Below, piece by piece: positions 8,954 through 17,388 of a stretch of 64,000 nt of DNA. How positions within the stretch are numbered: position 1 is the first letter of the stretch; each line of letters starts with the position of its first letter. Under the pieces are notes generated by a model, which saw only the letters and a program-made list of their open reading frames with translations, made no database searches and had not been told where the DNA came from. The stretch spans positions 8,488,001-8,552,000 of the forward strand of contig NZ_LT827010.1 in the NCBI RefSeq assembly GCF_900119315.1, read 5' to 3'. This stretch comes from Actinoplanes sp. SE50/110. GTDB taxonomy: Bacteria; Actinomycetota; Actinomycetes; Mycobacteriales; Micromonosporaceae. The position numbers were made by a program, and so were the translations under genes.

Positions 8954-10207
8954 TCAGAGAGTGATCACGGTTCCGGTGTGGCGGGCCCGCTCGGCGGCCC
9001 ACACGACGCGGTGGCTGTCCAGGCTGGCGGCCGCACCGGAGCCGAGATACGACTCGTCGCGGGTCCGCACCGCGGTCAGGAACGCCGCGACCAGGCCGGC
9101 GTCGCCGCCACCGTGGCCACCGGCCGCGGTGCCGCCGGCGCCGGCCGGCACCGGGATCACCCGCTCGCTGCCGTCCCGGAAATCGGTGAGGGTCAGCGTC
9201 CGCCCGTCCCCTTCGAGGCTGCCGTGACTGCCGAAGATCCGCGTTCGCCGGTAACCGTCGGACGGCGAGAAAGCGGTCATGGTCAGCGTCGCGGTCGCTC
9301 CGCCGGCGAACTCGAAGTTCACCACCTGGTGGTCCACCACGTCGTTGTCGCAGCGGTACACGCAGCGTCCGTACGGTCCGGTGCGCAGCGCGTGCAGCAC
9401 CCCGGCCTCGGTGGCGTCCGAGGTCACCGGCCCCAGCGGCCACCGCTCGGTCTTCGGGTCGCCGAGGCAGCCGAGATAGAGGCGCTTCGCCGAGTATGGG
9501 CATTCCCGCTCCACCGCGCAGTCCACACACCGGTCCGCGGCCCCGGCCGGCTGACGGTCCGGCCGGAAATGGGCGAGCCCACCGAACGACGACACCCGGG
9601 CCACGCCGTCCCCGACCACGTGCATGATCCAGTCCACGTCGTGGCAGGCCTTGGTCAGCAGCATCGGCCCGGAACCCGCCTCGGAACGCCAGTTGCCCCG
9701 CACATAGGCGTGCGCCTGGTGCCACCAGCCGACCGGCTCCAGGTGCTGCACGTTGATCACGTCGCCGAGCGCGCCGTCGCGGATCAGCTCGCGGATCATC
9801 GCGGTGTACGGGGTGTACCGCAGCACGTGGCACACCCCGAAGATCCGCCCACTGGCCAGCGCCGCGTCGGCGATCCGCCGGGCGCTCGCCTCGGAGGGCG
9901 CCATCGGCTTCTCCAGCAGCACGTCGTAACCGTGCCCGAGCAGCGCCACCGCCGGCGCCTCGTGCAACCGGTCCTGGGTCGCCACGATCACCGCGTCGGC
10001 CACCCGCGGCCCGGCCAGCAGGCCCGTCCAGTCCCGGTGGACCCGGTCCGCCGGCAGGCCGAACTCCGCCGCGAAACGTTCCCGCCGCTCGTCGTCGGGC
10101 TCGGCGACCGCCACCACCCGGGCCCGGCCGCTGTCCGCGGCCACCCGCGCGTACATGCCGCCGCGGCTGCCGGCGCCCACCACCGCGACGCTGACCGACT
10201 CCGTCAT
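8954..10207 (-). CDS. Gfo/Idh/MocA family oxidoreductase
   Basis: A 417-residue NAD(P)-dependent oxidoreductase acting on a sugar or inositol-type substrate that cannot be named from sequence. The Rossmann motif VVGAGSRGGMYA is at residues 9-20 and the EKP motif (LLEKPMAPS) near residue 100; the C-terminal alpha/beta domain includes FEFAGGATATLTM. A Cys-rich insert (CVDCAVERECPYSAKRLYLGC, about residues 227-247) could bind a metal and occurs in one branch of the family. It converges with valS (25-base gap) and stands alone. Confidence 0.88.
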   Translation of the reverse strand: MTESVSVAVVGAGSRGGMYARVAADSGRARVVAVAEPDDERRERFAAEFGLPADRVHRDWTGLLAGPRVADAVIVATQDRLHEAPAVALLGHGYDVLLEKPMAPSEASARRIADAALASGRIFGVCHVLRYTPYTAMIRELIRDGALGDVINVQHLEPVGWWHQAHAYVRGNWRSEAGSGPMLLTKACHDVDWIMHVVGDGVARVSSFGGLAHFRPDRQPAGAADRCVDCAVERECPYSAKRLYLGCLGDPKTERWPLGPVTSDATEAGVLHALRTGPYGRCVYRCDNDVVDHQVVNFEFAGGATATLTMTAFSPSDGYRRTRIFGSHGSLEGDGRTLTLTDFRDGSERVIPVPAGAGGTAAGGHGGGDAGLVAAFLTAVRTRDESYLGSGAAASLDSHRVVWAAERARHTGTVITL

Positions 10208-10309
10208 TCGCCCTCCCCGTTCGCCATCGGTAACGGCGGGCCCGCCCGGCCGGCGGCAAAAGCCGCGATCCCGGGAGCGGAACCCGTGGTCCGGTCCACC
10301 ATAGGAAGC

Positions 10310-10888
10310 ATGCCGATCGCACCGGAGCAGGTCGAGGCCCCGGCCGAGGACGCCGTGTTGTTCCGGTCGTCGCCGGCCCGCACGTTCCTCGCGGTGTTCG
10401 CCGTGCTCATGCTGTCGTACCTGGTGGTCTCCCCGATCGTGGGGCGGATCGCGCGGGGCGGCGGTGATCCCTGGTGGGTCACCACGCTGCAGGCGGTAGT
10501 CGTCGGCGCGGCGGTCGCCGGGTTCTATGCATTGTCAGCGCGCTCGGCGCTGACCACCTGGGTGCGGGTCTCGGCCGGCGGGCTGGAACTCGCCGCGCAG
10601 GGCAGCGATCCGGTGCTGCTCGCCTGGGAGGACATCGCCGCGGTGACGGTGCGCCGCAGCGGCCTGCGAACCGTGCTGGAGGTGACCCCGGTCGACATGG
10701 ACGCGGTGCACCCGGTGCAGGGCTCGGGGGCGGGCTGGCCGCAGCAGACGGTGACCGCGCGCGGCCCGGCGTTCGCCGCCGACCTCACCCAGATCTGGCC
10801 GAGTCCGCGGGCGCTGCGCCACGAGCTCACCCGCCGCCTGCACCCTTACCCCCGGCCGGCCCCGCTCCACCCCGAACAACCCTGGTAG
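10310..10888 (+). CDS. two-helix membrane protein with PH-like domain
   Basis: A 192-residue protein with membrane helices at about residues 26-46 and 58-76, followed by a soluble domain (TTWVRVSAGGLELAAQGSDPVLLAWEDIAAVTVRR) that resembles bacterial PH-like domains in strand pattern. The start MPIAPEQVEAPAEDA was chosen because coding character begins there; the frame stays open far upstream only as a shadow of the opposite-strand oxidoreductase gene. It is divergent from that gene with 102 bases between them. Function unknown. Confidence 0.65.
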   Translation: MPIAPEQVEAPAEDAVLFRSSPARTFLAVFAVLMLSYLVVSPIVGRIARGGGDPWWVTTLQAVVVGAAVAGFYALSARSALTTWVRVSAGGLELAAQGSDPVLLAWEDIAAVTVRRSGLRTVLEVTPVDMDAVHPVQGSGAGWPQQTVTARGPAFAADLTQIWPSPRALRHELTRRLHPYPRPAPLHPEQPW

Positions 10889-11020
10889 CAGCCCGCTAAA
10901 CGCCGGCGGTCCGGTCGCGGTCCTCCCGCTGCCGGACCGCGATGGCGCCGGTACGCCGACAGCACGCCGGCCGCTCCTGCGGAACTCGCCGCCGAGCCTC
11001 GTCAGCCTGCCGCACGCACC

Positions 11021-11120
11021 GATCAGCGGCCCCGTCGATCCCCGGACCGGCCGCCGCACTCCGCGATCAGCGCCCCGTCGATCCCCGGACCGGCTGTCGC
11101 ACTCAGCGATCAGCGCCGCG
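11021..11120. repeat. 44-base tandem repeat in intergenic region
   Basis: A unit beginning GATCAGCG and continuing CCCCGTCGATCCCCGGACCGG starts at 11021, 11065 and 11108, the last copy incomplete. It lies between the end of the PH-like gene and the end of the Gly-rich membrane protein gene. Nothing else is recognised in 10889-11147. Confidence 0.75.
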
Positions 11121-11147
11121 CCCGGGCGGGCCGCCGCGTCGGTGGGG

Positions 11148-11927
11148 TCAGAAGTCGCCGCCGCCGCCGAAATCGCCGCCGCCGAAGTCACCGCCGCCCC
11201 AGTCGCCGCCGCCGAAGTCACCGCCGATGTCGTTGCCGCCCAGGTCGCCGAGGCCGTTCGCGTCGCCGAAGTCGTTGCCCGCCAGCAGGCCGTCCTGATA
11301 TCCGTCGGCGTACCCGACGTCGCCGAAGGACGGCGAGAACAGCGCGTCGAAGATCAGCATGCCGCCGAGCACCCCGGCGCCGGTGCCGAGCGCGGTCTTC
11401 CAGACCGGTGTCGAATACCAACCGGCCGGGACCGGACGGCCCTGCACCCGGCCACCCGGGTAGTAGTACGGGGTTTCCGGGCCCGGCTGCGGCCCCGCCC
11501 GGTAAGCGTGGCCCTGCACGCTGACCTCGCGCTCCTGGGTGAGCTGCCCGGTGCCCCGCGAGGCGGCCAGCGGCGGCAGGTCGGGGCCCGGGTCGAGGCC
11601 CATCGCGACGCGGGCGGCCCGCACATAGGCCAGACCCTCCAGCGCGGACTCGCGGGCCAGCTCGAACTGCCGCACCGAGGTGGCCTGCTGCAACTGGCCG
11701 CCGGCCGCGTTGTAGCGCTCGCCGGCGTCGGCCAGGGCCTGCCGCGCGGCCGGCTCGTCGGCGTGCAGGTTCATCATCTGGCCGCCGAGCCGCTCGTACC
11801 ACCGCTGCGCGTCGGCACGGGCATCCGCGAGCTGGGTCTGCTGATTTCTTGCCCCGCCACGCTGGGTGGCGACGACGACCAGGGCGACGATCGCGACGAT
11901 GGCCAGGATGAGCAACACGCCGTTCAT
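11148..11927 (-). CDS. membrane-anchored protein with Gly-rich tail (DUF1542-like)
   Basis: A 259-residue protein. MNGVLLILAIVAIVALVVVATQ is an N-terminal membrane anchor, followed by an alpha-helical segment (residues 27-120, many Ala, Gln and Arg) resembling DUF1542, a second hydrophobic stretch around GTGAGVLGGMLIFDALF, and a tail of GGGDFGGGDW-type repeats. The tail, encoded by CCGCCGCCGAAATC-type repeats at 11155-11235, is the most striking feature. The start was chosen at the ATG giving the hydrophobic anchor. Similar Gly/Asp/Phe tails are seen in small actinomycete envelope proteins; function unknown. Confidence 0.7.
   Translation of the reverse strand: MNGVLLILAIVAIVALVVVATQRGGARNQQTQLADARADAQRWYERLGGQMMNLHADEPAARQALADAGERYNAAGGQLQQATSVRQFELARESALEGLAYVRAARVAMGLDPGPDLPPLAASRGTGQLTQEREVSVQGHAYRAGPQPGPETPYYYPGGRVQGRPVPAGWYSTPVWKTALGTGAGVLGGMLIFDALFSPSFGDVGYADGYQDGLLAGNDFGDANGLGDLGGNDIGGDFGGGDWGGGDFGGGDFGGGGDF
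11155..11235. repeat. short repeats encoding Gly-Gly-Asp-Phe
   Basis: Near-perfect copies of a 15-base pattern (GAAGTCACCGCCGCC and variants) encode the GGGDF tail of the overlapping gene. Such runs are prone to slippage, so tail length may vary between strains. Confidence 0.7.
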
Positions 11928-11981
11928 GTTTTCCAAAGTACCCGCGGTGGTCTTGTCGTACCCTTCTGGCAATCTGCGGTG

Positions 11982-13115
11982 GTGACGTACTCGACGCTCG
12001 CTGTGATCCTGATCTGCCTCGCGGCGGGCGGCGCCCTGGGCTGGCTCGCCGCCCGGGCGCGGGCCGCCACCGACATCGCCCGGCTGGAGGCCACGGTCGC
12101 CGCTGCCCGCGATGGTGAGCAGCGGCTGGAACAGTCGATGCGGGCGCTGTCCTATGAGGCGACCGCCCAGTCGCAGGAGGCGGTGGCCCGCGCGGTCGCC
12201 CCGCTGCAGGACACGCTGCGACGCTACGAGCAGCGGGTCGCCGACCTGGAACGCGAGCGGGTCGACGCGTATGCCGAGCTCCGCGAGCAGGTGCGGGCGA
12301 TGGGCGTGGTCTCCACCGAGCTGCGCGGCGAGACCCGGCAACTGGTCTCGGCGCTGCGCACCCCGCAGGTTCGCGGCCGCTGGGGCGAGCACCAGCTGCG
12401 CCGGATCGTCGAGGCGGCCGGCCTGCTGGAGCACTGCGACTTCGCCGAGCAGGTCACCGCCGAGACCGACCGTCAGGGGGTGCGGCCCGACCTGGTGGTC
12501 CGGCTGCACGGCGGCCGCACCGTGGTGGTCGACGCCAAGGCGCCGCTGGAGGGCTATCTGTCCGCCATGGAGGCCCGCGACGAACGTGACCGGGATCTCC
12601 ACCTCGACCAGCACGCCCGGCATCTACGAGCGCATGTGGACGCCCTGTCGGCCAAGGAGTACTGGTCGGCCTTCCCCTCCACCCCGGACTTCGTGGTGCT
12701 GTTCGTCCCGGCCGACCCGTTCCTGGACGCCGCCCTGCAGCGCGACCCGGTCCTGATGGAGTATGCGTTCCGCCGCGACGTCGTGCTGGCCACGCCGGCC
12801 ACGCTGATCGCGATGCTGCGCACCGTCGCGTTCTCCTGGCGGCAGGAGACGCTGACCGGCAACGCGGTCGCCGTGCACACGCTGGCCCGCGAGCTCTACG
12901 GCCGGCTGTCGACGCTGGGCGACCACGTGAGCCGCCTGGGCGTCTCCCTCAACGGGGCGGTCAGCGCGTACAACAAGGCAATCGGCTCTTTGGAGTCCAG
13001 AGTCCTGGTCAGCGCACGCAAGCTGGCCGAGATGGGGGTTTCCGACGAGGATCTGCCGCAGCCGCCCCAGATCGAGGTGGCCCCGCGGCAGCCCCAGGCC
13101 CCGGAGCTCAGCTGA
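11982..13115 (+). CDS. rmuC: DNA recombination protein RmuC
   Basis: A 377-residue RmuC-family protein. An N-terminal membrane helix (STLAVILICLAAGGALGWLAARARA) precedes a long coiled coil (residues 25-130) and the RmuC nuclease-like domain: RGRWGEHQLRRIVEAAGLLEHCDF, VRPDLVVRLHGGRTVVVDAKAPLEGY (PD-(D/E)XK-like D...DAK) and VVLFVPADPFLDAALQRDP. RmuC limits inversion at short repeats in E. coli. GTG at 11979 and 11982 are both possible starts; no good ribosome binding site decides between them. Its 3' end is duplicated downstream. Confidence 0.9.
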   Translation: MTYSTLAVILICLAAGGALGWLAARARAATDIARLEATVAAARDGEQRLEQSMRALSYEATAQSQEAVARAVAPLQDTLRRYEQRVADLERERVDAYAELREQVRAMGVVSTELRGETRQLVSALRTPQVRGRWGEHQLRRIVEAAGLLEHCDFAEQVTAETDRQGVRPDLVVRLHGGRTVVVDAKAPLEGYLSAMEARDERDRDLHLDQHARHLRAHVDALSAKEYWSAFPSTPDFVVLFVPADPFLDAALQRDPVLMEYAFRRDVVLATPATLIAMLRTVAFSWRQETLTGNAVAVHTLARELYGRLSTLGDHVSRLGVSLNGAVSAYNKAIGSLESRVLVSARKLAEMGVSDEDLPQPPQIEVAPRQPQAPELS

Positions 13116-13226
13116 CCGCCGTGCTCCGGCCCGCGGAGCTCAGCTGACCGCAGCGTCGTGACCCGGAGCTCAGCTGACCGCCGTGCTCCGGCCCGCGGAG
13201 CTCAGCTGACCGCAGCGTCGCGACCC
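13103..13226. repeat. 62-base tandem duplication of the rmuC 3' end
   Basis: Bases 13103-13164 and 13165-13226 are the same 62-base unit with one mismatch. Each unit carries GGAGCTCAGCTGACCG twice, so the last codons and stop of rmuC appear four times (13103, 13135, 13165, 13197). Only the first is in frame with the gene. Confidence 0.9.
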
Positions 13227-13260
13227 GGGCGCGGTCGACCGGCCGCGCCCGGTCGGGGAT

Positions 13261-14244
13261 TCAGCCGGCGGCAGCGGCCCGGGCCGCCTCGGCGGCCTTC
13301 ATGTCCTTGCGGAGCTCCTGCGGGAGGGAGAAGGTGAGCCGCTCCTCGGCCGTGGTGAACTCGGTGACCTCGCCGAAGCCACGCTCCGCGAGGTGCGCCA
13401 GCACCTCCATCACCAGCTCGTCCGGCACGCTGGCGCCGGAGGAGACACCGACCGTGGTGGCGCCGGCCAGCCACTCGTCCTGGATCTCGGCGGCGTAGTC
13501 GACGAGGTGACCGGCCCGGGCGCCGGCACCGAGGGCGACCTCGACCAGGCGGACCGAGTTCGACGAGTTGGTCGAGCCGACCACGATCACCACGTCGCAC
13601 TCCGGCGCGATCTCCTTGATCACGTGCTGCCGGTTCGAGGTGGCGTAGCAGATGTCGTCGCTGGGCGGCGACTGCAGCAGCGGCAGCCGGGTCTTGAGCC
13701 GGGCCACCGTCTCCATCGTCTCGTCCACCGACAGCGTGGTCTGCGACAGCCAGACGACCTTGGCCGGGTCGCGGACGACGACGTTCGCCACGTCGTCGGG
13801 GCCGTCGACGAGCTGGATGTGCGCCGGGGCCTCGCCGGAGGTGCCGATGACCTCCTCGTGCCCCTCGTGACCGATCAGCAGGATGTCGTAGTCCTCGGCG
13901 GCGAACCGTTTCGCCTCGTGGTGCACCTTGGTGACCAGCGGGCAGGTCGCGTCGATCGCCTTGAGCCGGCGCTCGCGGGCCTGGTCGTGCACCTCGGGGG
14001 CGACGCCGTGCGCGGAGAACACCACGGTGGCGCCCTCGGGCACCTCGTAGTTCTCCTCGACGAAGATCGCGCCGCGGGCCTCCAGCGTGCTGACCACGTG
14101 CTTGTTGTGCACGATCTGCTTACGCACGTAGACCGGGGCGCCGTAGAGTTTCAGCGCCTCCTCGACGGTCTGCACGGCGCGGTCGACACCGGCGCAGTAA
14201 CCACGCGGCTTGGCGAGCAACACCCGCTTACGAGCTTCAGTCAC
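13261..14244 (-). CDS. ispH: 4-hydroxy-3-methylbut-2-enyl diphosphate reductase
   Basis: A 327-residue [4Fe-4S] enzyme (IspH/LytB) for the last step of the methylerythritol phosphate pathway, giving IPP and DMAPP. The three cluster Cys are in PRGYCAGVDRA (residue 17), IDATCPLVTKVH (about 106) and DDICYATSNRQ (about 208); the substrate-binding HNKHVV and TNSSNS motifs are present. GTG at 14244 gives MTEARKRVLLAKPRGYC as in relatives. TACCAT lies six bases upstream, a leaderless promoter. The IPP made here is used by UppS, encoded nearby. Confidence 0.97.
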   Translation of the reverse strand: MTEARKRVLLAKPRGYCAGVDRAVQTVEEALKLYGAPVYVRKQIVHNKHVVSTLEARGAIFVEENYEVPEGATVVFSAHGVAPEVHDQARERRLKAIDATCPLVTKVHHEAKRFAAEDYDILLIGHEGHEEVIGTSGEAPAHIQLVDGPDDVANVVVRDPAKVVWLSQTTLSVDETMETVARLKTRLPLLQSPPSDDICYATSNRQHVIKEIAPECDVVIVVGSTNSSNSVRLVEVALGAGARAGHLVDYAAEIQDEWLAGATTVGVSSGASVPDELVMEVLAHLAERGFGEVTEFTTAEERLTFSLPQELRKDMKAAEAARAAAAG

Positions 14245-14250
14245 GCGGCA

Positions 14251-14256
14251 ATGGTA
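14251..14256 (-). promoter_or_regulatory. -10 hexamer of leaderless ispH promoter
   Basis: TACCAT on the minus strand, six bases before the ispH GTG. Confidence 0.6.
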
Positions 14257-14368
14257 CGTGCCACCGTCCGGCCGCCACCCTCCTGCGATCAGGGCCACAA
14301 CCCCGGCCGGAACGGCTGTTGATCCGTTTCGCCCCGTCCGTATGGTATCGGCCGGGATAATCGGATTC

Positions 14369-14911
14369 ATGAGTGCCGAGCGGGACGACCGGTGGCCCGC
14401 GGTCTCCACGGTGCTGCGCGTGATGGCCGGCTGGTTCCTGTTCGGCGTCGGCCTGCTCGACCTGGTCAGCGGCACCGACGGCCCGGTGTACGTGGTGTTC
14501 CACGCGGTCGTCACCCTCGGCGGGATGATCCTGCTCGCCCTGCACCGGATCGCGCCGAGCCGGGCCGCCTGGCTGGTCGCGGCGCTCACCGTCCCGGCCG
14601 GCCTCGGGCCCGGGCTGATCCCGGTCACCACCCGGTGCTGCATGGCCGCCCATCCGCGGCGCCGCGGCTTCCCGTTCCCGTTCCTGGGCACCGGCGACGG
14701 GGTGCACACCGACCTGCGCTATCTCGGCGCCGACCTGGTCTTCTGGGGGTGCGCCGGGCTGGTCACGCTGACCCTGACCCGGTTCATCGAGAAACAGATC
14801 CCGGAGCGGCGTACGCCGGTGGACCTGACCGGATACGTGGGCCGGCACGCCGAGGCGCACGCGTACGTGGCGCAGCATCGCGCCGACGAGAATGTCGGTG
14901 GGCTGCCCTAG
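14369..14911 (+). CDS. small integral membrane protein
   Basis: A 180-residue protein with about four hydrophobic helices (VLRVMAGWFLFGVGLLDLV, YVVFHAVVTLGGMILLAL, AAWLVAALTVPAGLGPGLI, LVFWGCAGLVTLTLT) and a hydrophilic, charged C-terminal tail. No family recognised. The ATG at 14369 begins MSAERDDRWP; TAATCG five bases upstream may be its -10 element. It sits between ispH (divergent) and xseA, and the xseA -10 hexamer overlaps its last codons. In M. tuberculosis a small membrane gene also lies between ispH and xseA (from memory), so it may be conserved by position. Confidence 0.7.
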   Translation: MSAERDDRWPAVSTVLRVMAGWFLFGVGLLDLVSGTDGPVYVVFHAVVTLGGMILLALHRIAPSRAAWLVAALTVPAGLGPGLIPVTTRCCMAAHPRRRGFPFPFLGTGDGVHTDLRYLGADLVFWGCAGLVTLTLTRFIEKQIPERRTPVDLTGYVGRHAEAHAYVAQHRADENVGGLP

Positions 14912-14914
14912 TCT
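14909..14914 (+). promoter_or_regulatory. -10 hexamer of leaderless xseA promoter
   Basis: TAGTCT overlaps the stop codon of the preceding gene and ends six bases before the xseA GTG. Confidence 0.6.
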
Positions 14915-14920
14915 GGCCGG

Positions 14921-16165
14921 GTGAGTGAAGCCCAGGCCGCCACCGCACCGGCGAAGAGCACCGCCGACGAGCCCTGGCCGGTCCGCGTCGTGACGCAGAA
15001 GATCAGCGCCTGGATCGCCAAGCTCGGCTGGGTCTGGGTCGACGGCCAGGTGGCGCAGATCAGCCGGCGGGCCGGCTCCGGCGTGGTCTTCCTGACCCTG
15101 CGCGACCCGGCCGCCGACCTGAGCCTCTCGGTGACCGTGCACCGCGACGTGCTGGAGACGGGCGCGCCCGACCTGTCCGAGGGCGCCCGGGTCACTCTGC
15201 ACGCCAAGCCGGAGTTCTATCAGGCCCGCGGTTCGCTCAGCCTGCGCGCCGACGAGATCCGCCAGGTCGGCCTCGGCGAGCTGCTGGCCCGGCTGGAGCG
15301 GCTGAAAAAGCTGCTCGCCGCCGAGGGCCTGTTCGCCCGCGAGCGCAAGCGGCGGCTGCCGTTCCTGCCCGGCCGGATCGGCCTGATCACCGGGCAGAAC
15401 ACCGCCGCCGAGCGGGACGTGCTGACCAACGTGCACCGCCGCTGGCCGGGCGCCGACTTCCGGGTCGCCCACGTCGCCGTCCAGGGACCGAACGCGGTGC
15501 CCCAGATCATCAACGCGCTCAAGGTGCTCGACGACGACGAGACGGTCGACGTGATCGTGATCGCCCGTGGCGGCGGCAGCGTGGAGGACCTGCTGCCCTT
15601 CTCCGACGAGGCGCTGTGCCGGCAGGTGTTCGCCGCCCGCACCCCGGTGGTCAGCGCGATCGGCCACGAGACCGACACCCCGCTGCTGGACTACGTCGCC
15701 GACCTGCGCGCCTCCACCCCCACCGACGCCGCCAAGCGGATCGTGCCCGACCTGGCCGACGAGATCCGGCTGATCGACCACGCCCGCCAGCGGCTCGACC
15801 GGGCCGTGCTCACCCGCATCGACCGGGAGCGGCAACGGGTCGAGGCGCTGCGTTCCCGCCCGGTCCTGGCCCGCCCGGAAACACTGATCGACCAGCGCGC
15901 CGCCGAGGTGGTCGCGCTGCGTGACCGGGCCGGCCGCAGCCTGGAGCACCGGGTGCGCCGCGCCGACGACGAGCTGCGCCACACGCTGGCCCGGCTGCGC
16001 GCGCTGTCCCCGCTGGCCACCCTGCAGCGGGGCTACGCGATCGTGCAGCGCGGCGACGGCCACGTGCTGCGTGCGGCCGGCGAGGTGGACGAGGGCGACC
16101 CGGTCCGGGTCCGCCTGGCCGAGGGCGAGTTGACCGCAGTGGTGACCTCAGGAGAGAACGCATGA
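14921..16165 (+). CDS. xseA: exodeoxyribonuclease VII large subunit
   Basis: A 414-residue catalytic subunit of exonuclease VII, which degrades single-stranded DNA to oligonucleotides. An OB-fold domain (residues 25-120, WVDGQVAQISRRAGSGVVFLTLRD) binds DNA; the catalytic domain holds GRIGLITGQNTAAERDVLTNV, VDVIVIARGGGSVEDLLPFSDE and SAIGHETDTPLLDYVADLRASTPTDAA. A helical, Arg-rich segment follows and the C-terminal block LATLQRGYAIV is typical. The stop overlaps the xseB ATG by four bases (ATGA), so the subunits are translationally coupled. Confidence 0.96.
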   Translation: MSEAQAATAPAKSTADEPWPVRVVTQKISAWIAKLGWVWVDGQVAQISRRAGSGVVFLTLRDPAADLSLSVTVHRDVLETGAPDLSEGARVTLHAKPEFYQARGSLSLRADEIRQVGLGELLARLERLKKLLAAEGLFARERKRRLPFLPGRIGLITGQNTAAERDVLTNVHRRWPGADFRVAHVAVQGPNAVPQIINALKVLDDDETVDVIVIARGGGSVEDLLPFSDEALCRQVFAARTPVVSAIGHETDTPLLDYVADLRASTPTDAAKRIVPDLADEIRLIDHARQRLDRAVLTRIDRERQRVEALRSRPVLARPETLIDQRAAEVVALRDRAGRSLEHRVRRADDELRHTLARLRALSPLATLQRGYAIVQRGDGHVLRAAGEVDEGDPVRVRLAEGELTAVVTSGENA

Positions 16166-16365
16166 GCGACGACAATCTCAGCTACGAGCAGGCCCGCACC
16201 GAGTTGGCCGACGTGGTCACCCGCCTCGAGCAGGGCGGCGGCAGCCTGGAGGAGTCCCTCGCCCTCTGGGAGCGCGGCGAGAAACTGGCCGACATCTGCC
16301 AGCGCTGGCTGGACTCCGCCCGCACCCGCATCGACGCTGCCCGAGCCGCCCGCGACGCCGGCTGA
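16162..16365 (+). CDS. xseB: exodeoxyribonuclease VII small subunit
   Basis: A 67-residue protein with the family core LSYEQARTELADVVTRLEQG and SLEESLALWERGEKLADICQRWLDSARTRID. It binds the XseA helical stalk and is needed for activity. GGAGAG lies eight bases before the ATG, inside xseA. The last 18 bases including the stop are copied directly downstream. Confidence 0.95.
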   Translation: MSDDNLSYEQARTELADVVTRLEQGGGSLEESLALWERGEKLADICQRWLDSARTRIDAARAARDAG

Positions 16366-16397
16366 CCGGATCCGCCCGCGACGCCGGCTGACCGGAT
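16346..16397. repeat. 26-base tandem duplication of the xseB 3' end
   Basis: A perfect 26-base unit (starting CCGCCCGCGACGCCGGCTGA) occurs at 16346-16371 and 16372-16397. The first copy contains the xseB stop codon; the second lies in the short gap before the opposite-strand DUF4245 gene. Confidence 0.9.
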
Positions 16398-16407
16398 CCG
16401 CCGACGG

Positions 16408-17307
16408 CTACTTCAGGGAGTTGGCGAGGGCTTCCAGGTTGGGCTGTCCGGTCTTGCCGACGAGCAGCACGGTGCGGCCGGTATCGGAGAAGATCAGGGC
16501 CGTTTCGCCCGGGCGGCCGGTGTAGACCATCCAGGTGCGGGCGTCGGTGCGGTAGGCGCCGGCGCGCTTGCCGTCCTTGCCGACCTCGGCCGGGACGAGC
16601 GTGTCCGCGGGGGTGGTGCTCTCGATCAGCTGGACCGGGTTGTCGTCCGGGTCGACGTAGCCGATGCGCAGGATGGCGCCGCCCTTCTCATCCTTGAACG
16701 TCGCCGCGGTCACCCGCCAATCCTTGCCCAGGCCGGCCGGTTTCAGCACGGTGAAGTGCCTGGACGCGAGGTCGAACGACGAGGACGGGTCGACGGTGAG
16801 CGGCTTGTCGCCGTTGAGCACCACCCGGTAGAAGACCAGCAGCAGCACGATCGGGATCATCAGCACCGCCAGGGACAGCGCCATGTCGCGCGGCGCCCGC
16901 CCCTCCCGGCGGGTGAGCCGCGGCGACGCGCTCGCGGCCGGAGCCGCTGAGGACGTCGCCCCGGCCGGAACCGGCGCAGCCGACGACTCCGCGGCGACGC
17001 CCGACGCCGAGGACGCCGGCAACTCCGCAGAGCCCGACGACGCAGAAGCAGAGCCCGACGACGCGGAAGCAGAGCCTGGCGACACAGAAGCAGAGCCCGA
17101 CGACGCGGAAGCGGAGCCCGACGGGGCGCAGGGGGCTGAGGGTCCGGGAGCGGACGGCGACGGGGCCCCGGCCGGCTCGGCGGCGGAGGTCGGGCCCGCG
17201 GCGGGCGAGGGCGCCGCAGCGGACGCCGGCGGCGATGTCACCGGGGTCGGGGGCGGCGTCGGAGCGGTCTCGGGGGCAGCGGGTTCCACGTGCTCATTGT
17301 TAACCAT
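16408..17307 (-). CDS. DUF4245 membrane-anchored protein
   Basis: A 299-residue protein. Residues 1-125 are Pro, Ala and Ser-rich with SGSASASSGSAS repeats and probably disordered in the cytoplasm. RDMALSLAVLMIPIVLLLVFYRVVL is a single membrane helix, followed by an extracytoplasmic DUF4245 domain (LDLASRHFTVLKPAGLGKDWRVTAATF through TWMVYTGRPGETALIFSDTGRTVLLVGKT). The family has no known function but sits between xseAB and glpX in many actinobacteria, as here. It is divergent from glpX with 81 bases between the start codons. Confidence 0.9.
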   Translation of the reverse strand: MVNNEHVEPAAPETAPTPPPTPVTSPPASAAAPSPAAGPTSAAEPAGAPSPSAPGPSAPCAPSGSASASSGSASVSPGSASASSGSASASSGSAELPASSASGVAAESSAAPVPAGATSSAAPAASASPRLTRREGRAPRDMALSLAVLMIPIVLLLVFYRVVLNGDKPLTVDPSSSFDLASRHFTVLKPAGLGKDWRVTAATFKDEKGGAILRIGYVDPDDNPVQLIESTTPADTLVPAEVGKDGKRAGAYRTDARTWMVYTGRPGETALIFSDTGRTVLLVGKTGQPNLEALANSLK

Positions 17308-17388
17308 GTCGCTGAACCGGGACTTGGCACGTCCTCAGATGCCAGGATCAGTGGATCCACAGCCCCGCAACGACGCGAGGAGGCCGAC

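Noticed and set aside
8628..10322. Long minus-strand frame (564 codons) and plus-strand frame 8978-10309 across the oxidoreductase gene
   Set aside because: Both are shadows of the Gfo/Idh/MocA gene. Only the last 192 codons of the plus-strand frame, after 10310, look like a protein.
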